From contig JALIZF010001014.1 of NCBI GenBank assembly GCA_029948255.1, positions 62,001-126,000 of the forward strand: a DNA stretch of 64,000 nucleotides, in the 5' to 3' direction. How positions within the stretch are numbered: the first letter of the stretch is position 1; the number at the start of each line of letters is the position of its first letter. Under the pieces are notes generated by a model. It was given only the letters and a program-made list of their open reading frames with translations. It did not search any database and was not told where the DNA came from. The DNA is from Telmatactis stephensoni. Taxonomy: Eukaryota; Cnidaria; Anthozoa; Actiniaria; Isophelliidae. A program made the position numbers and the translations under genes. Shown piece by piece: positions 25,601-37,278 of the stretch.

Positions 25601-26562
25601 AACTTTGATGATGGCAACACAAGAATCACCTAGAAAAAGAGAATATCGCGCTTTGCAAAATCCTGAAGTTTGTTGTTCAATTGTTTCAATATTGAACGTT
25701 TTATAGCCGGTTCTAAATATGGTAGAATTTACAACGAAATAGTATGGTTATAGGGACATTGTCCGACTATTTTGTCCCTACAACCATACATTTCTTTGTA
25801 AATTCTACCATATTAGAACGGCTGTAAAACGTTCAATATTGAACCATTAACACCAAACTTCGGGATTTTGCAAGCTCGATATGCTCTTTCTCTTGTGAAT
25901 CTAGGTGAATCTTGTGTTGACGTTATCAAAATTTAGGGGCACTCGTACCCAGTCTTCACGGTATGAAAGTGGCTAATTCCACTGAAAAGCAAAGACACTC
26001 TGCTGCAATTGAGAAGGCACGTTTTTCCTAAATAATAAGGTTAGGGAATGTCTGCCAGTCTGAAAAAATTAAAACCCATAAACCTCTCGATCGACTTTAG
26101 AGGACCTCAAACTTTTATCGGCTATTTATTTCAATGCTTTGCCAGAAGATTCCTTTTTGTCCGACATAGCAGCTGTATTCGTAGCACAAAAATTCCATTT
26201 TTCATTTTACATACTACATAACATACCCTGTCCTTGATTTCTGACGACCCTCCTTCACGTAGAAACGTCAAGTAATGCTCCTGTTTTACCTCACAAGCAT
26301 CTTTGGAGGCAAAAGCACCAAGAAATTGTTCCCACTTCTTCACGCAGTACGCGTTGGTTGCCGGCTCTCCCACCGGTGCGTTTTCAACGTAGTTAAGACC
26401 TCGATATTTGGCAAAATATTCTTTACAACGACGATGGAATTCCTCCTCTAGATTTGGTGTAGGATCGAAGCAGTCTGCTTGGGTAGATTTTATTGCGAAG
26501 GTCAACAGGAGTGAAAAGCAGACAAGTGTCCTGACACAAATTGACGAGAATTTGACTGCCAT
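16667..26562 (-). CDS. secreted ADP-ribosyl cyclase copy B (CD38/Aplysia cyclase family)
   Basis: Seven minus-strand exons, all GT-AG: 26227-26562, 25441-25538, 23818-23983, 22795-22883, 17565-17654, 16958-17047, 16667-16757 (TAG 16667-16669); 960 nt, 319 residues. ATG at 26562 is chosen because it opens a hydrophobic signal peptide ending near STQA-DC; no C-terminal membrane or GPI tail is visible, so a soluble secreted or lumenal enzyme is expected. Active-site matches to the family: W116 (FWSK), W194 (VFWS), catalytic E236 (QYELPN), WCGDP, and 12 mature cysteines as expected for six disulfides. The family cyclises or hydrolyses NAD and can make NAADP. The acidic residue of TLEDTL is alanine (A140) with the next Asp kept. 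VTGLVWC has Gly where copy C has Asp. Intron 4 is 5.1 kb and packed with nested transposons. The hydrolase/cyclase balance is not predictable from sequence alone. Confidence 0.92.
17745..17928. mobile_element. MITE in intron 4 of cyclase gene B, with empty site in copy A
   Basis: Termini AGGCCATTTGCA and TGCAAATGGCCT; inner arms ACAACTACCAGAATGCT. The flanking intron sequence aligns with copy A near 1946-2010, where GTGCAATTAGTTCC runs through without the insert. Confidence 0.78.
18240..18537. mobile_element. third, diverged copy of MITE M
   Basis: Shares the CTAAGAGAACG / CGTTCTCTTAG arms, the GATGTCTGTGC block and the GC-rich centre with M1 and M2, but the outermost left terminus is altered. 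Located in intron 4 of cyclase gene B; an independent insertion of the same family. Confidence 0.7.
19296..20640. mobile_element. nested foldback element with 0.66-kb arms
   Basis: Near-perfect inverted repeat: left arm 19296-19960, right arm 19985-20640, ends TTTAAATGTGCCAT / ATGGCACATTTAA. Interrupts the left arm of the 19264-22612 element. Arms contain several TGACGTCA-like motifs. Non-coding. Confidence 0.83.
21475..21775 (+). mobile_element. tRNA-derived SINE at the apex of the palindrome
   Basis: Pol III A box (TGGCCGAGCGGTTAGAGC, about 21489) and B box (GGTTCGAGTCC, about 21532), then a non-tRNA body with TTTTCTCCGGGTTCTCC and an ATTT-rich tail. The head looks like a tRNA with weak acceptor pairing, so a SINE rather than a working tRNA gene. 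It lies exactly in the single-stranded loop position of the surrounding inverted repeat. Confidence 0.72.
23484..23640. mobile_element. short MITE in intron 3 of cyclase gene B
   Basis: TGATAAAATGCTTATTGCC and CAGTCAATAAGTATATAAG termini, with AATATTTGGCTC / CCAATATTTTCC inside. Related copy at 44134-44280 in gene C. Confidence 0.6.
24055..24082. repeat. short GAGCAA microsatellite, left of MITE
   Basis: Imperfect AAGAAGCAAGAGCAAGGGCAA run ending at the MITE terminus; the proximal part of the array split by the insertion. Confidence 0.8.
24083..24476. mobile_element. palindromic MITE inserted in hexamer microsatellite
   Basis: 394 bp with ends AAGTATGTTAAGGCCAGGAATT and its complement, plus an internal inverted repeat around a TATGACGTCATA centre. 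On the left it meets a short imperfect GAGCAA run, on the right a 245-bp perfect one. Ends resemble those of the 49270-49967 element (GTATRTTAAGGCCWGG). In intron 2 of cyclase gene B. Confidence 0.78.
24477..24722. repeat. AGAGCA hexamer microsatellite
   Basis: About 40 perfect copies of a six-base unit immediately after the MITE terminus. It reads open in several frames only because six is a multiple of three; there is no protein evidence. Cyclase gene C has a GAA array at the equivalent intron position. Confidence 0.95.
25557..25978. mobile_element. palindromic MITE (AATTAGCCACTTTC family), copy 2
   Basis: Termini AATTAGCCACTTTCATACCG and complement; 422 bp, in intron 1 of cyclase gene B. 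Shares arms (AGACTGGGTACGAGTCCC) and central hairpin with 12861-13279. Confidence 0.84.
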
Positions 26563-26574
26563 CACAGGTTGAGA

Positions 26575-26822
26575 TAATGTATTGTAGTCTTGCTTGTAAA
26601 TTCTATATATAGCGGTAATAAGAATAAGAATAACTATTTTATAAAAATTAGATTTTATAGGACAAGCCGACTATTTACATACTGTATTGAGATTAGGCCA
26701 CTAAAGCCGATTTGATATCAAAAAAGTGAGTTTTCACAGATGTTGAAGCATTTTAAGAAAGACCCAGTCTAAATTTATAATTAGACCGACAAAAAAGGCC
26801 GGAAAATTAGCGCGGCACACCC
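26575..26822 (-). promoter_or_regulatory. upstream region of cyclase gene B, shared with gene C
   Basis: Aligns with 46005-46490 upstream of gene C (TAGAATTTACAAGC, ACTACAATACA, CAACCTGTG before the ATG; GGAAAATT..CGCG further up). A TATATATAG lies about 42 nt upstream of the gene B ATG. This marks the likely duplicated promoter; the exact start site is unknown. Confidence 0.4.
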
Positions 26823-28030
26823 CTCGAGTACATTAATAGACAAGGCGCATTTTCGAGAAATCAAATACCTGAATGCATTTTAGTTTAGAGGCTGGTAACA
26901 TAACTATTCTAAACTGATTTTTCATGCTGAATGCGAATATGACTGTTACCAAGACGTATTCTGCAATCTTATACGTGTAAGACGTGTTTTGTGAATTGCT
27001 ACAGTCATTTCATACTAACGGCTTTTTCATGTAATTCCAAAAGTTTCCAAACTTAAAAACAATTACCATAGCTGGAAAGAGCATATCAAAATCAGTAAAA
27101 CTGTGAAGTTTGAAGGATATCAGTTGAAAAATCAAGGAGATAAGAATTTTCAAAAAACGAAATTTTGTATGAAAACACTTACAGTTATGCAAGAGATACA
27201 AACAAATTTCGATTTTTGAAAATTCGTATCTCCTTGATTTTTCAACTGATATCCTTCAAACTTCACATGCAGTTTTACTGATTTTGATATGCTCTTTCCA
27301 GCTATGGTAATTGTTTTTAAGTTTGGGAACTTTTGGAATTACATGAAAAAGCCGTTAGTATGAAATGACTGTAGCAATTCACAAATACGTCATTTACACG
27401 TATAAGATTGCAGAATATGTCTTGGTAACAGCCATATTCGGATTCAGCATGAAAATTTAGTTTTGAATAGTTATGTTACCAGTCTCTACCCCAAAATGCC
27501 TTCTGCACTTTTTGCGATCGACTTTTTCAATTTTGCGCCTTGTCTATAAGGCCTGGGTCGATCGCTAATTGACTCAAATTCGGATAAAAAATTATTTTGA
27601 GGACATAGAAGCTTTAAATGAATGTTTTTCTTCGATAAGCTACTAAACCGGACGTCCTTAACTTTTTGAAGGTACTTTTGTGATGTCACGTGACCTGATG
27701 ACGTCATAGTCAACACATATTATATTGTAAAATTCAAAGTAAAATGCGGTCGCGAGTATAACTCAAGACTCCAAAGTAACCATGCTTAACTGTGAGTCTT
27801 AACGTACCTCACAACCTACAATCCACAAAACCTGTCTTCCACTTAACATTCTTGAGTTAATCAAATTTGAAAAGAAAACAGTGAAAGTCACGTGACCTGT
27901 TTAGGGCTTTATCTCACTAAAGAAACACTCTAGTCAGGTACGGTTTAAATAATTTTTAATTTTTGAGTCAATAATTTTTTATCCGAATTTTAGTCAATTA
28001 GCGATCGACCCAGGCCTTAATTTACTCGAG
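26823..28030. mobile_element. palindromic MITE (CTCGAG...TTAAGGCC ends) split by nested element F
   Basis: Left end CTCGAGTACATTAA (26823-26836), right end TTAATTTACTCGAG (28017-28030); a second foldback element, F, interrupts it just after the left TTAA. The same family is complete at 49270-49967. Its right arm here is shortened by an internal deletion. Copies recur at 36435-36918 and 37639-38122. It lies upstream of cyclase gene B. Confidence 0.75.
26837..27546. mobile_element. foldback element F1, nested in MITE
   Basis: Near-palindrome with ends TAGACAAGGCGC and GCGCCTTGTCTA, arms of about 310 bp and a short asymmetric spacer around 27155-27210. TAA flanks both sides, a possible 3-bp target duplication. 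No coding capacity. A second copy, F2, forms the turn-around point at 36919-37638. Confidence 0.8.
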
Positions 28031-31000
28031 CATGCATTTAATTGTTTGTCAAAAATTAAAACTCAGTTCAACAATTTTTTAGTCGGGGCTGCTATCGCAA
28101 AGCCCACAACAACAATATTAATTTTGGCCAGTTTTGTTCTTAGGAGACTGAATATAGTATGACATTAGAAATAGGTCGGTCTCAAACATAAGTATGCACT
28201 AGCTCATTTTAGAAACAATTTCAGGAAAGATCAGTCTATATAATTTAGGTCCAAATCTTTTTATAGCGTTAATTTGGGACTCACATTTAAGGGCGAGAAA
28301 ATCCTTATTCAGTAGCTAAGTCTTCCATAAAGAAAATTCACAAAGATTTGCTATGCTTGGAGTCTAATGGATCAAATCTTTTCTTTACTTGTCTGTTTTG
28401 ATTTTACTGATTAAAAAAAAAAGAAAATCAAATTTCGCCAGATCTTTTCTGGGTTGTCATAAGCTATCTCTATTTACGTCACGTTAATCTGTTAAAACAA
28501 ACAAATCACCAAGCAAGTACTCAGTAAACAAGTAGGTACGTAACCAAAAAAAAAAAAAAAAAAGCATTAATGAATTTCTTACGTTTAGTGTTTCCTTAAT
28601 TCAATCTGTTGTAGCTGTCGCTCTCCTCAAGTGATCACGGAAATAACTCAAAACTGACACAGTTGTCATATAAATGCACATATCTGTAAAAGAAGACCTG
28701 CTGAACTGACAATGTCCATTGACTTGGCAGCAGAGTAAACTGCTCCAATTTTTGGAGGTTATCTAATATAGTTACTAATTTTCTAGCAGCCTTTATTCAT
28801 TGTGTAAGTTTTGTTTTATTTTGCTTTTACTTTGTTCGCTGTTTATATAGTTTGTTAAGGTTCTTGAGATGTACTTGTACTGGGTTGTCATGGTGCTATG
28901 CACGCAGGCTGGGTAAGCACTCTAGCTCTGGTGGTAGTTATGTCCTTCAGCTGGTGATAATAATTGGCATTACATCATTTATGTCAATCGAAGAGGCCGA
29001 TGAACTAGCTACGTGACGAAATACCTTGAATTTTAGTCAGAAATATCATTCGAGAGGTGACAAGATTTGGTTTATTTCTGCTGCACTTACATCTTGAGTC
29101 TATCGCTAATGAAACTCGTTACGTTTTCCGGTGCTTTAGAACGGTACACACAGGATATATGGCAAAGGACGGGTCTCCATCACGCATCACGCATCACGCA
29201 AAATTTTTAAACTAAATCACGCGTCACAGCGGAATTTTTTGGCCATCATGCACCACGAAAATATGAAAAAAATATTATTAATGTAACGCAGTTTTTTAAC
29301 CAAAAGATGTTGTATTGAGTCTCTGGTATTGAGTAGCCGTTGTCCGCACCATCTCTTCAAGGACCGCGGAGCATAATTTATATTAGAGAGGCTATCGACC
29401 GCTGATGGTGGAAGGAACTACCCTCCCCCCCTCCCCGGAAATTTTGAGATTGAAAAACTCGAAACCGCCTTTCCAGCGTTTTACGGGACATTTGCAGCAT
29501 ATTTATCGCAGTTTTAGGTGTTAAAATTGAGGCCCAATAATTAAGGGATTCATAATATCCCGTATAACCTTATGGTTTACTGTACAGCTAGAAATTGCGA
29601 GCGCAAAGCGCGAGCCGCTCGGCAAAAAATCTTATAGTATTAAAGTGGGACGACGATGAAATTTGAAAATGACTTGAAACTCGGTTGAACTTAGCTATAT
29701 GGCTCCTATAATCACACAACAACATATTTTCGTTCTTTTTCATCGACAAAAGTTATGCGCCCTTTTTCCGCCATTGTATTCTTGAAGCAATTCGAAAGCT
29801 CTCCCTGCTCTCGACCAATCAGATTCACTCTAAAAATAGCATCAAACGGGGCATATGATTGTCCAAAGACCTAACCCGCGCGATTCCTTCTCTTACTTCA
29901 TCATCACTTGAATATAATATGTACCTGAAGGCAGACTTTAATTGCACCGGTTATTAGAAACTCATTAGGTATATGCTATCGTGACCGGCTGCTTAACATT
30001 TCTAGAGACAACTTTTACCAGAAGACAGCTAGGACAGCTAGGAGCTTCTTCAACTTTTCCAATCCGATCATCCCGACCAAAATATATGGGAGTACTCCAC
30101 CCACCCCCCTCACGTGGAAATTATTTATAGTATCATGTACCCTTTTCTAAAGCACAGGTTAAGGAAGAACGATATTACCAATGATAGTGGCCGATAAGTA
30201 AAATAAATTTAAGTAAAGTAGATCAAACCAAATATATATCCTTATATATAGCTTATACTAAGCAGGACACAACTGAACATTAACTATGTAGAAATATAAC
30301 CATCAAGTAGAACGCTGAATAGCTTTAAGAAATAAAACAGAAACAGGAAGCAATATCAATTAAGTTGCTATGTTATTTTAGTTATTTGACTGTTAAGATT
30401 ACAACTAAACAGTTTCGATCTTTTGGGAACGGTTTAGGTAAAAGGGAAAAAAATGCCAAAAAGCAGTGGGGACGATTCAGAAATGGAGGAGAAAAGGGTG
30501 TTGGGAAGGAGGGAGGAAAAAGAAGAAAGGAGGGAGGGAGGAAAAAGAAAAAATGAAGGAGGGAGGAAAAAGAAGAAATGAAGGCGAGAGGGGAAAAAAG
30601 GAAGGAGGGAAGACTCTTCCTTCCTTTTTGTTCCCTCCTTCCACTTTTTTTTGAAAAAGGAAAAGGAAGGAGGGAGCAAAAAGAAAAAAAAAAGAGGAAG
30701 GGAGCAAAAAGAAAACTGAAGGAGGAGAGGAAATTCGCTCAAAAGTAGGCAGGATGTTTACTACATATGTGCCCTGTTATTTTCTGCTAGCTCCTTTTGA
30801 AATAATTAAATACCCTTCGCAATTTAGTTACATTTTTATGGCTTCTGAATTTAGTCTTTGTGAAGCGTGCAACTGAGCCTTGTTTAATCCTAAAATAAAA
30901 CGAAGGAGTTGATATTGTTATGACTGTAAAACAATAAGAAGTATGTCACACATAAACTATATATGACTGACATTTAAATTAGAATAGGTAGCTTTTGTAG

Positions 31001-32232
31001 ATCTTGCAGTAAAGAGAAGAGATGCTCCCCTCTAGCTCTCAATCTTTCTCTTCCGGCCTGGCTGGTGCCACATGTACAGGACACCCGCCCAGTGAAGTAA
31101 TTGTCTACGGGGAGTTTAAGAGTTCCATAAATGGCCCTTTTACCTTAAAATGGTTCTGCAGCCTTGATTTTCTCTGGCGAACAGGCCGAATTTTTAGCGA
31201 GAGCTGGGTTTTTGCAAAAAATTTCTAGCACAGCTCTGAAAAAAAAAACACACTTTATCGTCAGAAAGCTTAAAAAGACCCCGTGCTTGAGACAGGCCCA
31301 GATCTACAGCCCTAGACAGAATTTCTTGGAACACCCTCCTCCCAAAATACATTGTTAGATAGTTTGCAAAAAACAGCAGGGATGGGGGTGCTTATACCGC
31401 AGCCAAGTGTTCGAGGAATATATTGTCCAAGGCTGTAGTTTAGGATTTGTCTGATGTCTTAGTACAACATATCTACCCTTTGTGAAACACTATCATACAT
31501 TTAATTTCCCGAATTTTTGTTAAGGGTGTCCTACGGTGTTGGAGAAAAAAGGAGCACTAGGGTCAGGCCCAAGCTCTACTCGATTTCTGACAAAGAAATC
31601 CCATTATAAAAAGGTTAAAGGAAGCTGATAACGTAAACATAGAAACTTACTTTGGATTTGTGATACATTTTGCTTCTATTCCAAGTGTCTTTTTGATGTC
31701 TTTTTGCAATTTTTCAATACTTCCACTTTTACAATCTTCACTGAAATGCAAATAAAGTTAGCCTTTTTTGTCCTTTTTTTATGTATGCTGGGTTTTTTTT
31801 CGAAATTGCATCAAAGTATTCAGCTTCCTGGTGTTTCCCAGGCAGAGGCTTAAGCTTCACGATTTTACGCGCGCAAGCGAAGTCATGCATGGTAAAAAAT
31901 GTTAAGAAATGATGGCATTCACTGGACACTCCTTGCATGTGTATCAGGAATAACGTTGATTATGTCATTTGTGAAGCAGTGGAAACTTTAGGGGATTTCC
32001 TCATAGCCCTCATGCACTTTTATAATCGGTATTTGAAAGCATATATTACACTCGTTTTAGTCCGAATTTTTTTTAGTTTATCTAAGGTTTGCTCAAGAGA
32101 CCATAATACTAAGAGAGCGAAGCTCAGTATTGATGTCTGTGCCATGTTCGTGGCGGCTAAGGCTATTTTTAGTAACTTCGCCATCGCGCGCGCAAGTCCC
32201 TCAACCAATAGAATTTGATTTTTGACGTGCGC
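27547..32232 (+). repeat. segment S, copy 1 of inverted triplication
   Basis: About 5 kb of sequence recurring inverted at 32233-37278 and direct at 37279-42324 (offset +10,092). Every part I compared by eye, including poly-A runs and GA-rich tracts, was the same in all three copies. Contents: a truncated palindromic MITE (27547-28030), low-complexity DNA, a purine-rich GGAGG/AAAGA tract at 30470-30730, the cyclase 3' flank, and exons 7 and 6. The right end turns around inside element M. Confidence 0.93.
31145..31740 (-). pseudogene. orphan ADP-ribosyl cyclase exons 6-7, segment S copy 1
   Basis: Exon 6 (31651-31740) and exon 7 (31145-31235, stop 31145-31147) with intact splice signals, matching exons 6-7 of copy C wherever compared. 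They encode the C-terminal part starting EDCKSG and ending AAEPF, including three of the C-terminal cysteines. Upstream exons 1-5 are absent: after about 0.5 kb the sequence turns around at the palindromic element M into the inverted copy. No signal peptide or active-site residue is encoded, so this is a gene fragment, or an assembly duplicate of the gene C exons. Confidence 0.85.
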
Positions 32233-32371
32233 GCGGACGGGACCGTTTGAATTCTATTGTTTAAGAGCCTTGCGCGCGCGATGGCGAAGTTACTAAAAAT
32301 AGCCTTAGCCGCCACGAACATGGCACAGACATCAATACTGAGCTTCGCTCTCTTAGTATTATGGTCTCTTG
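32094..32371. mobile_element. palindromic MITE M1 at the first inversion axis
   Basis: 278-bp near-palindrome with ends CAAGAGACC and GGTCTCTTG and a GC-rich centre around 32,216-32,249. Both flanks are the same sequence in inverse orientation (GTTTGCT left, AGCAAAC right), so no target duplication exists here, unlike M2 at 42186-42463. This marks it as a junction element rather than an insertion. Confidence 0.85.
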
Positions 32372-35300
32372 AGCAAACCTTAGATAAACTAAAAAAAATT
32401 CGGACTAAAACGAGTGTAATATATGCTTTCAAATACCGATTATAAAAGTGCATGAGGGCTATGAGGAAATCCCCTAAAGTTTCCACTGCTTCACAAATGA
32501 CATAATCAACGTTATTCCTGATACACATGCAAGGAGTGTCCAGTGAATGCCATCATTTCTTAACATTTTTTACCATGCATGACTTCGCTTGCGCGCGTAA
32601 AATCGTGAAGCTTAAGCCTCTGCCTGGGAAACACCAGGAAGCTGAATACTTTGATGCAATTTCGAAAAAAAACCCAGCATACATAAAAAAAGGACAAAAA
32701 AGGCTAACTTTATTTGCATTTCAGTGAAGATTGTAAAAGTGGAAGTATTGAAAAATTGCAAAAAGACATCAAAAAGACACTTGGAATAGAAGCAAAATGT
32801 ATCACAAATCCAAAGTAAGTTTCTATGTTTACGTTATCAGCTTCCTTTAACCTTTTTATAATGGGATTTCTTTGTCAGAAATCGAGTAGAGCTTGGGCCT
32901 GACCCTAGTGCTCCTTTTTTCTCCAACACCGTAGGACACCCTTAACAAAAATTCGGGAAATTAAATGTATGATAGTGTTTCACAAAGGGTAGATATGTTG
33001 TACTAAGACATCAGACAAATCCTAAACTACAGCCTTGGACAATATATTCCTCGAACACTTGGCTGCGGTATAAGCACCCCCATCCCTGCTGTTTTTTGCA
33101 AACTATCTAACAATGTATTTTGGGAGGAGGGTGTTCCAAGAAATTCTGTCTAGGGCTGTAGATCTGGGCCTGTCTCAAGCACGGGGTCTTTTTAAGCTTT
33201 CTGACGATAAAGTGTGTTTTTTTTTTCAGAGCTGTGCTAGAAATTTTTTGCAAAAACCCAGCTCTCGCTAAAAATTCGGCCTGTTCGCCAGAGAAAATCA
33301 AGGCTGCAGAACCATTTTAAGGTAAAAGGGCCATTTATGGAACTCTTAAACTCCCCGTAGACAATTACTTCACTGGGCGGGTGTCCTGTACATGTGGCAC
33401 CAGCCAGGCCGGAAGAGAAAGATTGAGAGCTAGAGGGGAGCATCTCTTCTCTTTACTGCAAGATCTACAAAAGCTACCTATTCTAATTTAAATGTCAGTC
33501 ATATATAGTTTATGTGTGACATACTTCTTATTGTTTTACAGTCATAACAATATCAACTCCTTCGTTTTATTTTAGGATTAAACAAGGCTCAGTTGCACGC
33601 TTCACAAAGACTAAATTCAGAAGCCATAAAAATGTAACTAAATTGCGAAGGGTATTTAATTATTTCAAAAGGAGCTAGCAGAAAATAACAGGGCACATAT
33701 GTAGTAAACATCCTGCCTACTTTTGAGCGAATTTCCTCTCCTCCTTCAGTTTTCTTTTTGCTCCCTTCCTCTTTTTTTTTTCTTTTTGCTCCCTCCTTCC
33801 TTTTCCTTTTTCAAAAAAAAGTGGAAGGAGGGAACAAAAAGGAAGGAAGAGTCTTCCCTCCTTCCTTTTTTCCCCTCTCGCCTTCATTTCTTCTTTTTCC
33901 TCCCTCCTTCATTTTTTCTTTTTCCTCCCTCCCTCCTTTCTTCTTTTTCCTCCCTCCTTCCCAACACCCTTTTCTCCTCCATTTCTGAATCGTCCCCACT
34001 GCTTTTTGGCATTTTTTTCCCTTTTACCTAAACCGTTCCCAAAAGATCGAAACTGTTTAGTTGTAATCTTAACAGTCAAATAACTAAAATAACATAGCAA
34101 CTTAATTGATATTGCTTCCTGTTTCTGTTTTATTTCTTAAAGCTATTCAGCGTTCTACTTGATGGTTATATTTCTACATAGTTAATGTTCAGTTGTGTCC
34201 TGCTTAGTATAAGCTATATATAAGGATATATATTTGGTTTGATCTACTTTACTTAAATTTATTTTACTTATCGGCCACTATCATTGGTAATATCGTTCTT
34301 CCTTAACCTGTGCTTTAGAAAAGGGTACATGATACTATAAATAATTTCCACGTGAGGGGGGTGGGTGGAGTACTCCCATATATTTTGGTCGGGATGATCG
34401 GATTGGAAAAGTTGAAGAAGCTCCTAGCTGTCCTAGCTGTCTTCTGGTAAAAGTTGTCTCTAGAAATGTTAAGCAGCCGGTCACGATAGCATATACCTAA
34501 TGAGTTTCTAATAACCGGTGCAATTAAAGTCTGCCTTCAGGTACATATTATATTCAAGTGATGATGAAGTAAGAGAAGGAATCGCGCGGGTTAGGTCTTT
34601 GGACAATCATATGCCCCGTTTGATGCTATTTTTAGAGTGAATCTGATTGGTCGAGAGCAGGGAGAGCTTTCGAATTGCTTCAAGAATACAATGGCGGAAA
34701 AAGGGCGCATAACTTTTGTCGATGAAAAAGAACGAAAATATGTTGTTGTGTGATTATAGGAGCCATATAGCTAAGTTCAACCGAGTTTCAAGTCATTTTC
34801 AAATTTCATCGTCGTCCCACTTTAATACTATAAGATTTTTTGCCGAGCGGCTCGCGCTTTGCGCTCGCAATTTCTAGCTGTACAGTAAACCATAAGGTTA
34901 TACGGGATATTATGAATCCCTTAATTATTGGGCCTCAATTTTAACACCTAAAACTGCGATAAATATGCTGCAAATGTCCCGTAAAACGCTGGAAAGGCGG
35001 TTTCGAGTTTTTCAATCTCAAAATTTCCGGGGAGGGGGGGAGGGTAGTTCCTTCCACCATCAGCGGTCGATAGCCTCTCTAATATAAATTATGCTCCGCG
35101 GTCCTTGAAGAGATGGTGCGGACAACGGCTACTCAATACCAGAGACTCAATACAACATCTTTTGGTTAAAAAACTGCGTTACATTAATAATATTTTTTTC
35201 ATATTTTCGTGGTGCATGATGGCCAAAAAATTCCGCTGTGACGCGTGATTTAGTTTAAAAATTTTGCGTGATGCGTGATGCGTGATGGAGACCCGTCCTT

Positions 35301-37278
35301 TGCCATATATCCTGTGTGTACCGTTCTAAAGCACCGGAAAACGTAACGAGTTTCATTAGCGATAGACTCAAGATGTAAGTGCAGCAGAAATAAACCAAAT
35401 CTTGTCACCTCTCGAATGATATTTCTGACTAAAATTCAAGGTATTTCGTCACGTAGCTAGTTCATCGGCCTCTTCGATTGACATAAATGATGTAATGCCA
35501 ATTATTATCACCAGCTGAAGGACATAACTACCACCAGAGCTAGAGTGCTTACCCAGCCTGCGTGCATAGCACCATGACAACCCAGTACAAGTACATCTCA
35601 AGAACCTTAACAAACTATATAAACAGCGAACAAAGTAAAAGCAAAATAAAACAAAACTTACACAATGAATAAAGGCTGCTAGAAAATTAGTAACTATATT
35701 AGATAACCTCCAAAAATTGGAGCAGTTTACTCTGCTGCCAAGTCAATGGACATTGTCAGTTCAGCAGGTCTTCTTTTACAGATATGTGCATTTATATGAC
35801 AACTGTGTCAGTTTTGAGTTATTTCCGTGATCACTTGAGGAGAGCGACAGCTACAACAGATTGAATTAAGGAAACACTAAACGTAAGAAATTCATTAATG
35901 CTTTTTTTTTTTTTTTTTTGGTTACGTACCTACTTGTTTACTGAGTACTTGCTTGGTGATTTGTTTGTTTTAACAGATTAACGTGACGTAAATAGAGATA
36001 GCTTATGACAACCCAGAAAAGATCTGGCGAAATTTGATTTTCTTTTTTTTTTAATCAGTAAAATCAAAACAGACAAGTAAAGAAAAGATTTGATCCATTA
36101 GACTCCAAGCATAGCAAATCTTTGTGAATTTTCTTTATGGAAGACTTAGCTACTGAATAAGGATTTTCTCGCCCTTAAATGTGAGTCCCAAATTAACGCT
36201 ATAAAAAGATTTGGACCTAAATTATATAGACTGATCTTTCCTGAAATTGTTTCTAAAATGAGCTAGTGCATACTTATGTTTGAGACCGACCTATTTCTAA
36301 TGTCATACTATATTCAGTCTCCTAAGAACAAAACTGGCCAAAATTAATATTGTTGTTGTGGGCTTTGCGATAGCAGCCCCGACTAAAAAATTGTTGAACT
36401 GAGTTTTAATTTTTGACAAACAATTAAATGCATGCTCGAGTAAATTAAGGCCTGGGTCGATCGCTAATTGACTAAAATTCGGATAAAAAATTATTGACTC
36501 AAAAATTAAAAATTATTTAAACCGTACCTGACTAGAGTGTTTCTTTAGTGAGATAAAGCCCTAAACAGGTCACGTGACTTTCACTGTTTTCTTTTCAAAT
36601 TTGATTAACTCAAGAATGTTAAGTGGAAGACAGGTTTTGTGGATTGTAGGTTGTGAGGTACGTTAAGACTCACAGTTAAGCATGGTTACTTTGGAGTCTT
36701 GAGTTATACTCGCGACCGCATTTTACTTTGAATTTTACAATATAATATGTGTTGACTATGACGTCATCAGGTCACGTGACATCACAAAAGTACCTTCAAA
36801 AAGTTAAGGACGTCCGGTTTAGTAGCTTATCGAAGAAAAACATTCATTTAAAGCTTCTATGTCCTCAAAATAATTTTTTATCCGAATTTGAGTCAATTAG
36901 CGATCGACCCAGGCCTTATAGACAAGGCGCAAAATTGAAAAAGTCGATCGCAAAAAGTGCAGAAGGCATTTTGGGGTAGAGACTGGTAACATAACTATTC
37001 AAAACTAAATTTTCATGCTGAATCCGAATATGGCTGTTACCAAGACATATTCTGCAATCTTATACGTGTAAATGACGTATTTGTGAATTGCTACAGTCAT
37101 TTCATACTAACGGCTTTTTCATGTAATTCCAAAAGTTCCCAAACTTAAAAACAATTACCATAGCTGGAAAGAGCACATCGAAATTAGTAAAACTGTAAAA
37201 TTTGAAGGATATCAGTTGAAAAATCAAGGAGATAAGAATTTTCAAAAAACGAAATTTTGTATGAAAACACTTACAGTT
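32233..37278 (-). repeat. segment S, copy 2 (inverted)
   Basis: Reverse complement of copy 1 about axis 32,232.5 and of copy 3 about axis 37,278.5 (coordinates sum to 64,465 and 74,557). Both axes lie in the centres of short palindromic transposons, M on the left and F on the right. Near 37,170-37,203 the F arm carries several bases not found in either arm of the first F. Confidence 0.93.
32725..33320 (+). pseudogene. orphan ADP-ribosyl cyclase exons 6-7, inverted segment S copy 2
   Basis: Mirror image of the previous pair about position 32,232.5: exon 6 at 32725-32814 and exon 7 at 33230-33320 on the plus strand, splice sites and stop codon intact. The two orphan pairs are head to head, their upstream sides facing each other across element M. 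Exons 1-5 are missing. Transcription on the plus strand here would be complementary to the 3' part of gene C mRNA. Confidence 0.85.

Noticed and set aside
30365..30742. Basic and Pro/Phe-rich frames in the purine tract, repeated in all S copies
   Set aside because: Composition-driven frames on both strands of a GGAGG/AAAGA tract; copies match because S is duplicated.
31937..32528. Paired frames of 93-119 codons around the M palindrome
   Set aside because: They read through a palindromic MITE and its flank on both strands; no homology or splice support.
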